Source of the DNA: Candidatus Korarchaeum sp.
GTDB lineage: Archaea > Korarchaeota > Korarchaeia > Korarchaeales > Korarchaeaceae
DNA length: 64,000 nucleotides
Assembly (NCBI GenBank): GCA_020833055.1
Contig: JAJHQZ010000001.1
Location: forward strand, 124,001-188,000
Reading direction: 5' to 3'
In this document: positions 25,502-33,758 of the stretch, one piece after another
How positions within the stretch are numbered: the first letter of the stretch is position 1
Layout: the number at the start of each line of letters is the position of its first letter
The notes under the pieces: generated by a model
What the model saw: only the letters and a program-made list of their open reading frames with translations
Told to the model about the DNA's origin: nothing
Databases searched by the model: none
Translations under genes and position numbers: made by a program

Positions 25502-27373
25502 CTTCTCCTTCAACCTCTCACTCACGATAGAACCATCTATCCTCCCTCTCGCGACCTTCATGACTTCCCCCATGAGCATCCCGAAAGCTCTATCACCCTT
25601 CTCCAGCACTCTATCCCTGAACCTCTCCAGTATCGAATCTATTAAGGAATCCAATTCATCTAAATTCATTGAGTACGCTCTCATGTAATCATGAACGCTC
25701 GAGTAATTGCCTCTCGCAATCCCCCTCAGGATCTCAGGGACTGCTTCCTTCGCTAACTTCCCTTCACCTAGAAGTTTGAATAACTCAACTAAATGACCCT
25801 CAGTGATCCTCTCGATATCCTCCCCCTCCCTTCTGAGCATCCTCATAGTCGATGTCAGTGTAGCCGCTGTGAAGCTCGCTGGAGCCCCGTAACTCACGAG
25901 CTTTTTGAAGAGAGATACCTTACCCTCATCATATAAATCCCAAGCGAGCTCATTATTAATCCCGTATTCCTTAATTAGTTCGTTTACAGTCTCCTCAGGC
26001 ATTTTTGGGAGTTCTCCTATCTTACTGATCATCGGAGCTGTCTTAACTGGGAGTATGTCTGTCTCAGGATACATCCTAGCTGCTCCGGGCATTGGTCTCA
26101 TGAATGAAGTGTTTCCATCCGGTAAAGCTTTCCTAGTCTCGCTGGGTATTCCCTTAATGGAGAACTTGATCCTAGATCTTACGGACTCTAAAGCTAACGC
26201 AGAGGAGGACTTCTCCCCTATAACTAATATGAATGAGTCATCATCACCGCATGAGAGTACGTCTTCGATCCTCCTCACCTCTTCATCCCCTATACCGTAA
26301 CCCGGTAATTCATCCCCATGCAGTATCCCTTTGACGCCACCGAATACTCTAGCGTAATCAGCTAACTCAGTCCCAAAGCGTCTCCCTGGTTGTATCTCTC
26401 TACCAATCAATCCCCTGAAGCCTTTAACTCTCATCCCAAAGACCCTCTCTCCTCTAGAGAGAGATCTCTTGATTAACTGTGATCCTGTCCGAGAGAGGGC
26501 ATCCGTTATATCGTATATCGGGTCATCTATATCTTTCTCATCTATCCCGCGTTTTCTCAACTCCTCCTGGATCTTCAAGAGATTCTGCTGCCTCATGATC
26601 TCTCTTCTGATCACCTCAGGTATTAGCTCGAGCTCCTGTATCCCCTTTATCTCTTGTCTAGCTCCTCCCTCTATAGAGACGTTTATATCCTGTCTAATCG
26701 TCCCAATGCCCCTCTGAACTCTCCCAGTTGCTCTGAGGATCCTCCCTATTTTCAGAGCAGTCTCCATCGCTTGCTCTGGATGCCATATATCTGGAGCTGT
26801 GGAGATCTCAATTAGGGGTATTCCTAGCCTATCTAACCTGTACTTAGCGAATTCTGGAGTACTCTCAATGATATAAGCGGATTCTTCCTCAAGACAGAGT
26901 GTTTCCAATTTTACTTTTCCCCTAGAGGTCTCTATATAGCTTTCCTCATTCCCTAAAGCGACTAAAGCAGTCCTCTGAAATCCAGTAGTATTGCTACCAT
27001 CGACTACTATCTTCCTCATCACATGTATCTCATCGATGGGCTCCATCCTCAACATTAGGGCCACTTGAATTGATATCTCGAGAGCCTCTTCATTCAAGGG
27101 ATAGGGTGGTGCCTCATCTATCTCCACTTCGCATGTAGTATCGAAGTATATTCCATAGAGGAAATCCCTCTTCCTCAAGGATTCGAATCTAGCCGCCGGA
27201 TCTATCATACCGAGTTCACTATAAGAGACGCTAAGTCTCCTACTTATCCAAGAATGCGGTTCTTCCTCTCTGAGGATTGAAGGACATTTACAGAATAGCT
27301 TGTGTGTATCTAGTCTCTGATGTATCTCGAGCCCTACCTTCAACCCGATGTCCCTATAGAAATTGTCCTCCAA
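25478..27373 (-). CDS. gatE: glutamyl-tRNA(Gln) amidotransferase subunit E
   Basis: 631 residues. GatE binds misacylated Glu-tRNA(Gln), activates the glutamate and receives ammonia from GatD; the GatDE enzyme is archaea-specific and implies that Gln-tRNA is made indirectly. Seen are VGLEIHQRLDT, SYSELGMIDPAA, DGSNTTGFQRTAL and PLIEISTAPDI of the GatB/E cradle domain, an AspRS-like insert after residue 300, and the C-terminal helical/tail region. It follows gatD by 4 bp on the same strand. The 3' end overlaps the convergent polB by 24 bp. Confidence 0.96.
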   Translation of the reverse strand: MEDNFYRDIGLKVGLEIHQRLDTHKLFCKCPSILREEEPHSWISRRLSVSYSELGMIDPAARFESLRKRDFLYGIYFDTTCEVEIDEAPPYPLNEEALEISIQVALMLRMEPIDEIHVMRKIVVDGSNTTGFQRTALVALGNEESYIETSRGKVKLETLCLEEESAYIIESTPEFAKYRLDRLGIPLIEISTAPDIWHPEQAMETALKIGRILRATGRVQRGIGTIRQDINVSIEGGARQEIKGIQELELIPEVIRREIMRQQNLLKIQEELRKRGIDEKDIDDPIYDITDALSRTGSQLIKRSLSRGERVFGMRVKGFRGLIGREIQPGRRFGTELADYARVFGGVKGILHGDELPGYGIGDEEVRRIEDVLSCGDDDSFILVIGEKSSSALALESVRSRIKFSIKGIPSETRKALPDGNTSFMRPMPGAARMYPETDILPVKTAPMISKIGELPKMPEETVNELIKEYGINNELAWDLYDEGKVSLFKKLVSYGAPASFTAATLTSTMRMLRREGEDIERITEGHLVELFKLLGEGKLAKEAVPEILRGIARGNYSSVHDYMRAYSMNLDELDSLIDSILERFRDRVLEKGDRAFGMLMGEVMKVARGRIDGSIVSERLKEKLKEFLKA

Positions 27374-27377
27374 CGGA

Positions 27378-28703
27378 TCACCCCCAGCAGGGAGGGAACG
27401 TATTGAGCCCTAAATGAGCCCCCAATTCTCCAGCGAGATTCGTTAACATGAGAGTTCTCACCTCATCTAGATCATCTGTGTGTCCTAGGACGAACATAAG
27501 CTTCACTAATGCTACTTCTGGCAACATATCCATCGCAGGTATGACGCCTACCTCAAGAAGCCTTCTCCCAGTTTCATAAACCTTCAAATCTACTCTTCCA
27601 TATAGGCATTGAGAGGAGATTACGACAGGTACCCCTTTCCTGATGAGGTCCCTGATCTCAGGTATTATGTACTTAGGGACGTGACCGAGCCCAGTCCCAG
27701 CTATCACTATACCCCTGAAGATCCCTTCTAGGGAGCTCAGAAAACCCTGTGGAATTCCGGGCCATACTTGAATCAAAGCAACCCTCTCATCAATTCTATC
27801 ATCGAGATGCACCTTACTCACTCCTTCCTCCCTTCTCCTGAAGTTCTTTGAGATCAACTCAATACCCTCCCTACTTATCCTAGCTAATGGAAGATCGTTA
27901 ACTGGGAGGAAAGCATCCCTCCTCGATGTATGCATCTTCCTAGCTCTCACTCCCCTTAAAGCATAAGCGTGATCATCTGAGGGACTGGAATGCATCACTA
28001 TGACGGACTCAGCTATGGGTCCTTGAGCAGCCAATCTCGTGGCTGCTATCATATTGAGCACGGCATCTGTCGATGGCCTATCCACGGACCTCTGCGATCC
28101 CACGAAGACCACGGGTTTATCTAGATCCCTCAGCATGAATGCTAAAGCTGATGCAGTGAAGTGCATCGTATCCGTGCCATGGGCTACGATCACTCCCTCA
28201 GCTCCCCCCTTCAGCTCAGATTCCACGGCTTTAGCTATCTCCTTCCAATGCCTAGGGGTTAAGTTCTCACTGAACTCGGCGAATAATTGAACGTAACTCA
28301 AATTAGCTATATCAGCGAGCTCCGGAATTAGATCTAGGAGTTCCTCAGGCTTCTCGTGAGCTATAACACCTCCCGTCGAGTAATCAACTCTCGAAGTTAT
28401 AGTTCCTCCTGTAACTACCACTGAAACACGGGGAAGATCTTCTCTGTAACTCAACTCCGGGAGTTTTCTCTCTTTCCTCCTAAATCCCTTAGAAATTAGT
28501 TCTATCTCAGCCCCTTCCAAATTGATGCCTATATTGTATCCATTATCTAACTTGATAATTACATGTTCATCATCTAGTATCTCGGGCCTCGGGATGAGTA
28601 CTCCCTCGTAAACACGATTCCCCCTCTTAACTCTGATCCTATCGAAGTCCTCAAGCCCGAGCTTCGAGAGGATCTCCCTAGCTTTACCCCTATAATGGAG
28701 CAT
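27378..28703 (-). CDS. gatD: glutamyl-tRNA(Gln) amidotransferase subunit D
   Basis: Type-I-asparaginase-like subunit that releases ammonia from glutamine or asparagine for GatE. A small N-terminal domain of about 90 residues precedes the asparaginase core with VVVTGGTITSRVDYSTGG (catalytic Thr), AHGTDTMHFTA (Thr-Asp pair) and VGSQRSVDRPSTDA. 441 residues is normal. The ATG at 28703 is 26 bp from a TATA-like CGTTTTTAACT (minus strand, about 28728), so the mRNA is probably leaderless; a TTG at 28718 upstream would fall before the likely start site. Confidence 0.95.
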   Translation of the reverse strand: MLHYRGKAREILSKLGLEDFDRIRVKRGNRVYEGVLIPRPEILDDEHVIIKLDNGYNIGINLEGAEIELISKGFRRKERKLPELSYREDLPRVSVVVTGGTITSRVDYSTGGVIAHEKPEELLDLIPELADIANLSYVQLFAEFSENLTPRHWKEIAKAVESELKGGAEGVIVAHGTDTMHFTASALAFMLRDLDKPVVFVGSQRSVDRPSTDAVLNMIAATRLAAQGPIAESVIVMHSSPSDDHAYALRGVRARKMHTSRRDAFLPVNDLPLARISREGIELISKNFRRREEGVSKVHLDDRIDERVALIQVWPGIPQGFLSSLEGIFRGIVIAGTGLGHVPKYIIPEIRDLIRKGVPVVISSQCLYGRVDLKVYETGRRLLEVGVIPAMDMLPEVALVKLMFVLGHTDDLDEVRTLMLTNLAGELGAHLGLNTFPPCWG

Positions 28704-28718
28704 CCCGATGTGATACAA

Positions 28719-28910
28719 TAAGAGTTAAAAACGATGATGCCTGAGTACAGCTTCCATCTAGCATGTATTTCGGTCCCGATAGCTTGAGATAGGAGCTTAC
28801 GCTCAGATATACGTGGTAAAAATGAAATGATTGCATAATACATTAAAAAGTTGGTTTAAGGAGCTATAATTAGAAAAGGAGTGAATAAAAAATCAAGGCG
28901 AGATTTGTGT
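28719..28910. other. intergenic stretch between the gatD promoter and the DUF35 gene
   Basis: About 190 bp holding the gatD TATA (near 28728) and an A/T-rich tract without a convincing gene. A minus-strand frame of 89 codons crosses the gatD promoter and start and looks like chance. GATGATG followed at once by CCTGAG near 28731 recalls box C and D sequences but leaves no room for a guide. Confidence 0.5.
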
Positions 28911-29324
28911 TTATCTCTTGAGTAAGGGCCTGAACTTATATGCGTATGCAATTATCCCAGACTCACCACTCACTCTCACCTTTCTTAGTACCATCTCAAC
29001 GTCCATGCCCTCGGTCACTTGAGAGGGTTCGATGTCCGTCAACTGGCTCATTAACCTAGTCCCATCCTCTAGCTCAATTAAAGCCACTACATAAGGTGTA
29101 TAATACTCAAATCCCCTGGGGGCATTCCATATAATGGAATAATTGATAACTTTTCCTCTCCTTGGGAGTTGTTTAGTAACTATATCCTTAGATCCACAGA
29201 CAGGACATATCTCTCCTTTAGGGAGCATCGTGTGACCGCAGCTCCTACATAGACCCCCTTCTAATCTATACCTAGCTGGGAATTCCCTCCAATGAGCGGG
29301 GACACTCAGCCAGTAGGCCCACAT
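28911..29324 (-). CDS. DUF35 zinc-ribbon/OB-fold protein of the HMG-CoA synthase complex
   Basis: 137 residues from ATG 29324. A rubredoxin-like zinc ribbon (CRSCGHTMLPKGEICPVCG) precedes an OB fold (VINYSIIWNAPRGFEYYTPYVVALIELEDG). In archaea such DUF35 proteins bridge acetoacetyl-CoA thiolase and HMG-CoA synthase and share one CoA site, as established for the methanogen complex. Its place as third gene after HMG-CoA synthase and thiolase, with only 2 bp from the thiolase stop, supports the same role. Confidence 0.9.
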   Translation of the reverse strand: MWAYWLSVPAHWREFPARYRLEGGLCRSCGHTMLPKGEICPVCGSKDIVTKQLPRRGKVINYSIIWNAPRGFEYYTPYVVALIELEDGTRLMSQLTDIEPSQVTEGMDVEMVLRKVRVSGESGIIAYAYKFRPLLKR

Positions 29325-29326
29325 AC

Positions 29327-30463
29327 TCACACCCCCTCGATTAAGTGTACTACAGAATTGCATCCGAGCCCGCCTATGCTTAGGACTAGGGCCCTCCTAG
29401 CTCCATTGACCTGCCAACCTTGGGCCCTCCCTGTGAGCTGAAGATAAGCTTCAGCCAACTGATAGACTCCAGTTGCCCCTATAGGGTCTCCTCTTGCCTT
29501 AGATCCTCCCTCTGGATTTATGGGGATAGGCCCATTCCTCTTAGCTTCTCCATCCATGAAGAGTTTGTAAGCCTTGCCGCTCTCAGCGAGACCCAACTCC
29601 TCCGTAGCTATGTAGCCCATCACACTCGAATACTCCCCTATAATATAGAGATCAGGCTTGAAGTTATTCAGCTTTGAAACAGCTCTATTGAATGCCATTC
29701 TGATAGATGGCATCTCTAAGATATATTTCCTATTGTATAACGATATTCTATCGGTAGCCTGCCCGAATGAAGATATTCTAGCGCTCCCATTTGGACCCTC
29801 ACTCTTCTCTGAAAGTACGATCGCAGCAGCACCGTCTGAGGGACTGGGGACATCCATCATGCTTATCGGCTCAGCTAGTAGAGGTGAGGATAAATAAGCG
29901 TCGAGATCTATCTTGAATCTATACTGAGCATGGGGAGTGTCTACAGCATTTTCATGCATTAGGATCGGAAAGTAGGAAAAATCTTCCCTATTTATGCGAT
30001 ATTTCTTCAAATATTCTCTCATAAGTAGAGCATGCAGGGAGTCGAGAGTAGCCCCGTGAAATGCCTCATACTCAGAGTCTATGAGCGTTGATAGAGCTGT
30101 ATTAGAGTCCTCTAAGGAAGTATAGTCCGTCATCTTCTCAACTCCAACTACTAGAACTCTCTGAGCCTCCCCACTCTTTATCAAAGAATTCGCTATAATG
30201 GCTGCGGCAGCTCCAGAAGCATTAGCAGCTTCAACTTTCAATGCGGGCACGCCCTTAAGGTTCAATCTCGATACAACATAGGACCCGAGGTTCTCCTGGC
30301 CATTCACAACTCCTGAGAGGGAATTAGCTACCACGACGTAATCTACTGAAACTCCTCCTGCGTCTTCTATAGCCAATATTGATGCTTCAGCTGCTAGATT
30401 CCTCAATGATTTGTCCCAATGATCCCCGACCTTCAGAACACCCGCGCCTATTATATACGTCAT
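29327..30463 (-). CDS. thiolase-family protein lacking catalytic residues
   Basis: 378 residues with the full thiolase fold and the archaeal acetyl-CoA acetyltransferase layout. However, the nucleophile region, VEAACASG in active archaeal thiolases, reads VEAANASG (Asn at residue 81, codon AAT at 30221-30223). The H-D-A/C-F region reads GEYSS, and the final GHPIGATG reads GDPIGATG (Asp 326, codon GAC at 29486-29488). The Cys nucleophile and both His are therefore missing while the reading frame is intact. It lies between HMG-CoA synthase and the DUF35 scaffold, so I infer a structural or altered-function subunit of that complex; a separate active thiolase would be needed for acetoacetyl-CoA. 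Confidence 0.9.
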   Translation of the reverse strand: MTYIIGAGVLKVGDHWDKSLRNLAAEASILAIEDAGGVSVDYVVVANSLSGVVNGQENLGSYVVSRLNLKGVPALKVEAANASGAAAAIIANSLIKSGEAQRVLVVGVEKMTDYTSLEDSNTALSTLIDSEYEAFHGATLDSLHALLMREYLKKYRINREDFSYFPILMHENAVDTPHAQYRFKIDLDAYLSSPLLAEPISMMDVPSPSDGAAAIVLSEKSEGPNGSARISSFGQATDRISLYNRKYILEMPSIRMAFNRAVSKLNNFKPDLYIIGEYSSVMGYIATEELGLAESGKAYKLFMDGEAKRNGPIPINPEGGSKARGDPIGATGVYQLAEAYLQLTGRAQGWQVNGARRALVLSIGGLGCNSVVHLIEGV

Positions 30464-30473
30464 GATCCTCACC

Positions 30474-31559
30474 TCAGTAGCCGCTGAAATCGTGCAACAT
30501 CTTTATCATCCTCCTGAATCTAGCGTAAATAGCATAATCTATGTACTCCTTTCTCGAGACGTAGTCCATAGTCTTAGGTGCGAGATCTTGGACAGCCTCA
30601 ATCCCCTCTCGGACCTCTATGTGGAAAGCATCGCTACCAGCACCGGATCCGAAGGAGACCAATAATATCTTCTGTCCGGGCTTCGCCTGATCCAGAACTG
30701 CTGCTAGGCCAACTAGAGCTGATCCGGAGTAAGTATTGCCTATATAGGGGGTTATGAGCCCGGGTTTTATCTTATCGGGTGTGAAACCCAATCTAGCCCC
30801 TACTCTCAGTGGGAACTTGCCATTGGGCTGGTGGAATATAGCGTAATCATAATCGTTTGGTCCGGTCCCCATTAAGCTCATCAACTCTCTCGCAGCTGAT
30901 ATTATGTGCTTGAAGTAAGCCGGCTCCCCTGTGAAAGCTCTCGTGTGAGCTGGATAATGTTCATGCTGCCTCCTCCAGAAATCTGGGGTATCAGTCACAT
31001 AAGACAGGGATGCTTCTATAACAGCTATGGAATCCTCAGCGGGCCCCAAAATGTAAGCTGCGCCTCCAGCAGATGCTGTATATTCTAAAGCATCTCCAGG
31101 AGCTCCTTGTGCAGTATCAGCCCCTACTGCTAGCCCGTAATCTATCATCCCGGATCCTACTAATCCTATCACTGATTGAATAGCTTCAGTTCCTGCCTTG
31201 CATGCGAACTCATAATCAGCACCTGTAGTGAGTCTTTTCGGCCCTCCAGCACCTAGGGCCTCTGCGAGTATCGTCGCTGTAGTTTTGACAGCGTAAGGCT
31301 TCGATTCTGTACCGACATATACAGCCCTGAGCTCAGAAGGATCTATCTTAGCTCTCCTCAGGGCATTCAAGGATGCCTCATATGCTATAGTGAGAGTATC
31401 CTCATCCAATCCGGGCACGCTCTTCTCCTCAACCATTATACCTGCTGCGTACCGCTTCCACTCCCTCCCCCATCCTCTAGCGAGCTCTTCCGACCTTATC
31501 CTCCACTTCGGTATGTAAACACCCCATCCAATGATCCCAACCTTCCTATTAGGCTTCAT
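30474..31559 (-). CDS. hmgB: hydroxymethylglutaryl-CoA synthase
   Basis: Second step of the mevalonate pathway to archaeal lipids: acetoacetyl-CoA plus acetyl-CoA to HMG-CoA. 361 residues, archaeal type. Active-site residues are in place: Cys 120 in [10 protein letters not shown], the histidine in FHQPNGKF and [12 protein letters not shown] near the C-terminus. GGGGAGGTG lies directly upstream of the ATG at 31559. First gene of the operon with the thiolase-family and DUF35 genes (10- and 2-bp gaps). About 190 bp of A/T-rich DNA separate it from queT. Confidence 0.95.
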   Translation of the reverse strand: MKPNRKVGIIGWGVYIPKWRIRSEELARGWGREWKRYAAGIMVEEKSVPGLDEDTLTIAYEASLNALRRAKIDPSELRAVYVGTESKPYAVKTTATILAEALGAGGPKRLTTGADYEFACKAGTEAIQSVIGLVGSGMIDYGLAVGADTAQGAPGDALEYTASAGGAAYILGPAEDSIAVIEASLSYVTDTPDFWRRQHEHYPAHTRAFTGEPAYFKHIISAARELMSLMGTGPNDYDYAIFHQPNGKFPLRVGARLGFTPDKIKPGLITPYIGNTYSGSALVGLAAVLDQAKPGQKILLVSFGSGAGSDAFHIEVREGIEAVQDLAPKTMDYVSRKEYIDYAIYARFRRMIKMLHDFSGY

Positions 31560-31752
31560 AACACCTCCCCTTTATATTTTGAGACCGGAGCTATAGCGGG
31601 AATCGTTGAAGATCGAATGACCGGGAGGGTGTTACATAAAAATCTTTGTTATATAAATGTAAAACTAAAAAAATTATTCGGAAGCCGATTATGAAGTATA
31701 ATGAAAAATAGATTAAGTTAGTGAATAATTTTATTTATATTCAAATAAGTGT
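31560..31752. other. A/T-rich promoter region of the HMG-CoA synthase operon
   Basis: 193 bp, strongly A/T-rich from 31640 to 31750, between the queT stop and HMG-CoA synthase start, both minus strand. Several TATA-like stretches (for example near 31573 and 31650) could drive the operon. I see no open frame or guide-RNA boxes here. Confidence 0.5.
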
Positions 31753-32244
31753 TTATTGTTTAAAATCATGCTTATGATCACCATAACGAGCCTCGATTAC
31801 CCTGAGGAGGAGCAGGCCCATGATATCTATCGATATGACGGATCCTGCAAGCAGATAGAGGAAGACTATTATCAGGGGGAGGTTCAACAGCGCATGTAAG
31901 TAAGTAGATACTATTAAAGAGACTGTGATCGGCATCTGGATGAGTGCGAATGCCCTTCTCCTCCTCAACTTCCACCCGATATATGTCGCGACTAAATTCG
32001 CAACAGATCCTCCCAAAGCATCGATTATACCAAATGGACCAATGAGATTCGCAATAAAGCATCCTAGGGATGTGCCTATTATGACAGGTGGACCGAAAAG
32101 TATTGAGAGAGCTAATAGAGAATCTGAAACTCTCACTTGTACCTCATAAAATGAGAGAGGAGCTAAAGCGATCGTTAAGGAAGCATATAGAGCTGCGAAT
32201 ATCGAAGTAAACGCTACTCTTATCGCTACCCCCTTTCCCTTCAT
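31753..32244 (-). CDS. queT: QueT-family membrane transporter
   Basis: 163 residues with about five transmembrane helices, including AFTSIFAALYASLTIALAPLSF with the VQVRVSDSLLAL segment and GPFGIIDALGGSVANLVATYIGW, all characteristic of the QueT (DUF988) family proposed to import 7-deazaguanine precursors such as preQ0/preQ1. In archaea the purpose would be archaeosine in tRNA. It follows the ogg gene by 18 bp, so the two and the SOR-like gene may share a transcript. The substrate is inferred from the family only. Confidence 0.8.
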   Translation of the reverse strand: MKGKGVAIRVAFTSIFAALYASLTIALAPLSFYEVQVRVSDSLLALSILFGPPVIIGTSLGCFIANLIGPFGIIDALGGSVANLVATYIGWKLRRRRAFALIQMPITVSLIVSTYLHALLNLPLIIVFLYLLAGSVISIDIMGLLLLRVIEARYGDHKHDFKQ

Positions 32245-32262
32245 ATCGGCTATTCCTCGCTT

Positions 32263-32892
32263 CTACTTAAGAACTTTTCCCGTCTCAATATACCATAGAT
32301 AGAGGTCGAGTTCTCCCAGAGCCATACCTGTCCTCCTAGAGATCTCCTCTAGGATAGATTCTATCATCAGATATTTAGCTCTGTTCAAGTTTCTGGGCTT
32401 CCCCTCGAGTATACCGTACCTTACCAGCAAATCGAGGATATGAAAATCTATTATCGAGACGTTCTTAAATCCAATGTTCCTAAGGAAATGACTAGCTTCC
32501 TTATAGCCCAACCCCTTAACATTCTTCACTAACCATTCTCTCAATAGCCTCTCATCTCTGAAACTGGATATTATATCCTTCAGAATCGGGATGAGCTTCC
32601 TAGCCTCGACGATGAATTCAGCTCTCTTCCTAGGGTATCTATGACCTAGCTTAGCTAACTTATCAGCCAGTTCTTCCTTAGTTAATGTGAAGATATCATC
32701 GCCTAAGGATTCCAAGATCCTCAGACCGCCCTCCGCGCTGAAATTGGCTGTCAATATGCAGAATACTAACTCCTTAAAGAGCTCTTCATTGTCCTTTTCA
32801 CACTCAAATTCCCTCATTCTTCTCTCTATGATCCCCCTCACCTCACTACCCCTCAATCTTAGCACATCATTCACTAAGTCGTCCACTCCCAT
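32263..32892 (-). CDS. ogg: N-glycosylase/DNA lyase (archaeal Ogg2 type)
   Basis: Removes 8-oxoguanine and cleaves the abasic site. 209 residues, compact archaeal Ogg2 size. The helix-hairpin-helix (VKGLGYKEASHFLRNIG, catalytic Lys in the GLGYKEASH turn) is followed by the conserved catalytic Asp in IIDFHILDLL. The start overlaps the SOR-like gene by 26 bp. Its place next to an oxygen-defence protein fits repair of oxidative DNA damage. Confidence 0.93.
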   Translation of the reverse strand: MGVDDLVNDVLRLRGSEVRGIIERRMREFECEKDNEELFKELVFCILTANFSAEGGLRILESLGDDIFTLTKEELADKLAKLGHRYPRKRAEFIVEARKLIPILKDIISSFRDERLLREWLVKNVKGLGYKEASHFLRNIGFKNVSIIDFHILDLLVRYGILEGKPRNLNRAKYLMIESILEEISRRTGMALGELDLYLWYIETGKVLK

Positions 32893-33535
32893 CCCTATCC
32901 CTCTCTATCGAATAAGTGACTATTGAACCATCCTCAAATTCCTCAATGACTTTTATCGAAGCCCTCACATTATAATCCTCCATAAGGAGCCTGAGATCCT
33001 CGAAATAGTCGTAAAATCCGCAAGTCCTGCAGAAATTACCTGTAAATTCCACAACAATAGACTCGCCTGATATTTCCAGTATTCTAGCTGAGGACTCCCT
33101 CCCCCTCAGCTCATTGAATCTCTCAACGGCTTTCCTGACCGCTCCAACTAAATCCAGCTTCGCTGTCTTATGCTCGAAGATCCAGAGGCCATGTCTACTG
33201 CAGAGGATCCTAACTTCAATATTCCCATCTATCCTCCCGAAGGAGGCTTCGGGCCTCTTCTCTCCCTCTAGATATCTCCTGATCCTGGTACCGTCCTCCC
33301 TCACGATTTCGACCCATATTATCCTATTCGACTCATCCATTTCATGGGGTATAGCTCCCACTTCTACTAGGATCCCACCGTCATGATAGATCCTAGGCCT
33401 ATGTTCCTCAAGTAGCTCGGGGAATTCATTAGGGGATAGAACTCTCATCTCCTCTCCACAACATATGATAGGACCTCTACCTTCTACCTGCTCTTCGACG
33501 ATCCTCCCGCATCTCTCACATCTGAATATCTGCAT
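32867..33535 (-). CDS. superoxide-reductase-like protein with extra C-terminal domain
   Basis: 222 residues in three parts. Residues 1-35: desulforedoxin-type Fe site (FRCERCG, then CC about 16 residues later). Residues 40-130: superoxide reductase centre with EEHRP, GAIPHEM and CSRHGLW. Relative to desulfoferrodoxin the second histidine of PHPM-x3-H is Asn (PHEMDESNRI), so one of the four Fe-ligating His seems lost. Residues 130-222: a further domain with FTGNFCRTCGFYDYFEDL, seen by me only as a conserved archaeal cysteine motif, function unknown. The ATG is 26 bp from a TATA (leaderless). Co-transcribed with ogg. Confidence 0.8.
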   Translation of the reverse strand: MQIFRCERCGRIVEEQVEGRGPIICCGEEMRVLSPNEFPELLEEHRPRIYHDGGILVEVGAIPHEMDESNRIIWVEIVREDGTRIRRYLEGEKRPEASFGRIDGNIEVRILCSRHGLWIFEHKTAKLDLVGAVRKAVERFNELRGRESSARILEISGESIVVEFTGNFCRTCGFYDYFEDLRLLMEDYNVRASIKVIEEFEDGSIVTYSIERDRDGSGRLSE

Positions 33536-33554
33536 AAGCTCTCCGGAAGTCTGG

Positions 33555-33566
33555 CTTTAAATATGA
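33555..33566 (-). promoter_or_regulatory. promoter of the SOR-like/ogg/queT operon
   Basis: Minus-strand CATATTTAAAG centred at about 33561 lies 26 bp from the first base of the ATG at 33535, predicting a leaderless transcript. Confidence 0.55.
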
Positions 33567-33656
33567 ATCGTAGGCTATGCCTTATACAATCCTCTCGAGG
33601 ATCTCCGAGGGAGTAAATAACCAAGAACCTCGAACTATATTCAAAGAGGTGAGGAA

Positions 33657-33722
33657 GGGGGTCAGGACTCGGCAAATACTTCATCGCTGGAGCTCAGGCG
33701 GTTGATCCTCCCTCATTCCCCC
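33657..33722 (-). ncRNA. box C/D sRNA with two rRNA guides
   Basis: Minus strand, about 66 nt. Terminal stem GGGGG (33722-33718) with CCCCC (33661-33657). Boxes in order: C ATGAGGG (33716-33710), D' CTGA (33697-33694), C' GCGATGA (one mismatch, about 33687-33681), D CTGA (33665-33662). The D' guide, AGGATCAACCG, pairs with CGGTTGATCCT of the archaeal 16S 5' end and predicts 2'-O-methylation of the first U of GGUUGAUCC. The D guide, ATTTGCCGAGTC, pairs with GACUCGGCAAAU of 23S rRNA and predicts methylation of the last C of GACUC. Spacing D'-C' is 6 nt. A TATA-like ATTTTTTAG near 33745 is about 26 bp upstream. Confidence 0.88.
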
Positions 33723-33758
33723 AATTAACTTCCCAATACTAAAAAATAAAGGTTAGGC

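Noticed and set aside
28727-28745. GATGATG followed by CCTGAG as a possible C/D RNA
   Set aside because: Only a base lies between the two boxes, so there is no guide.
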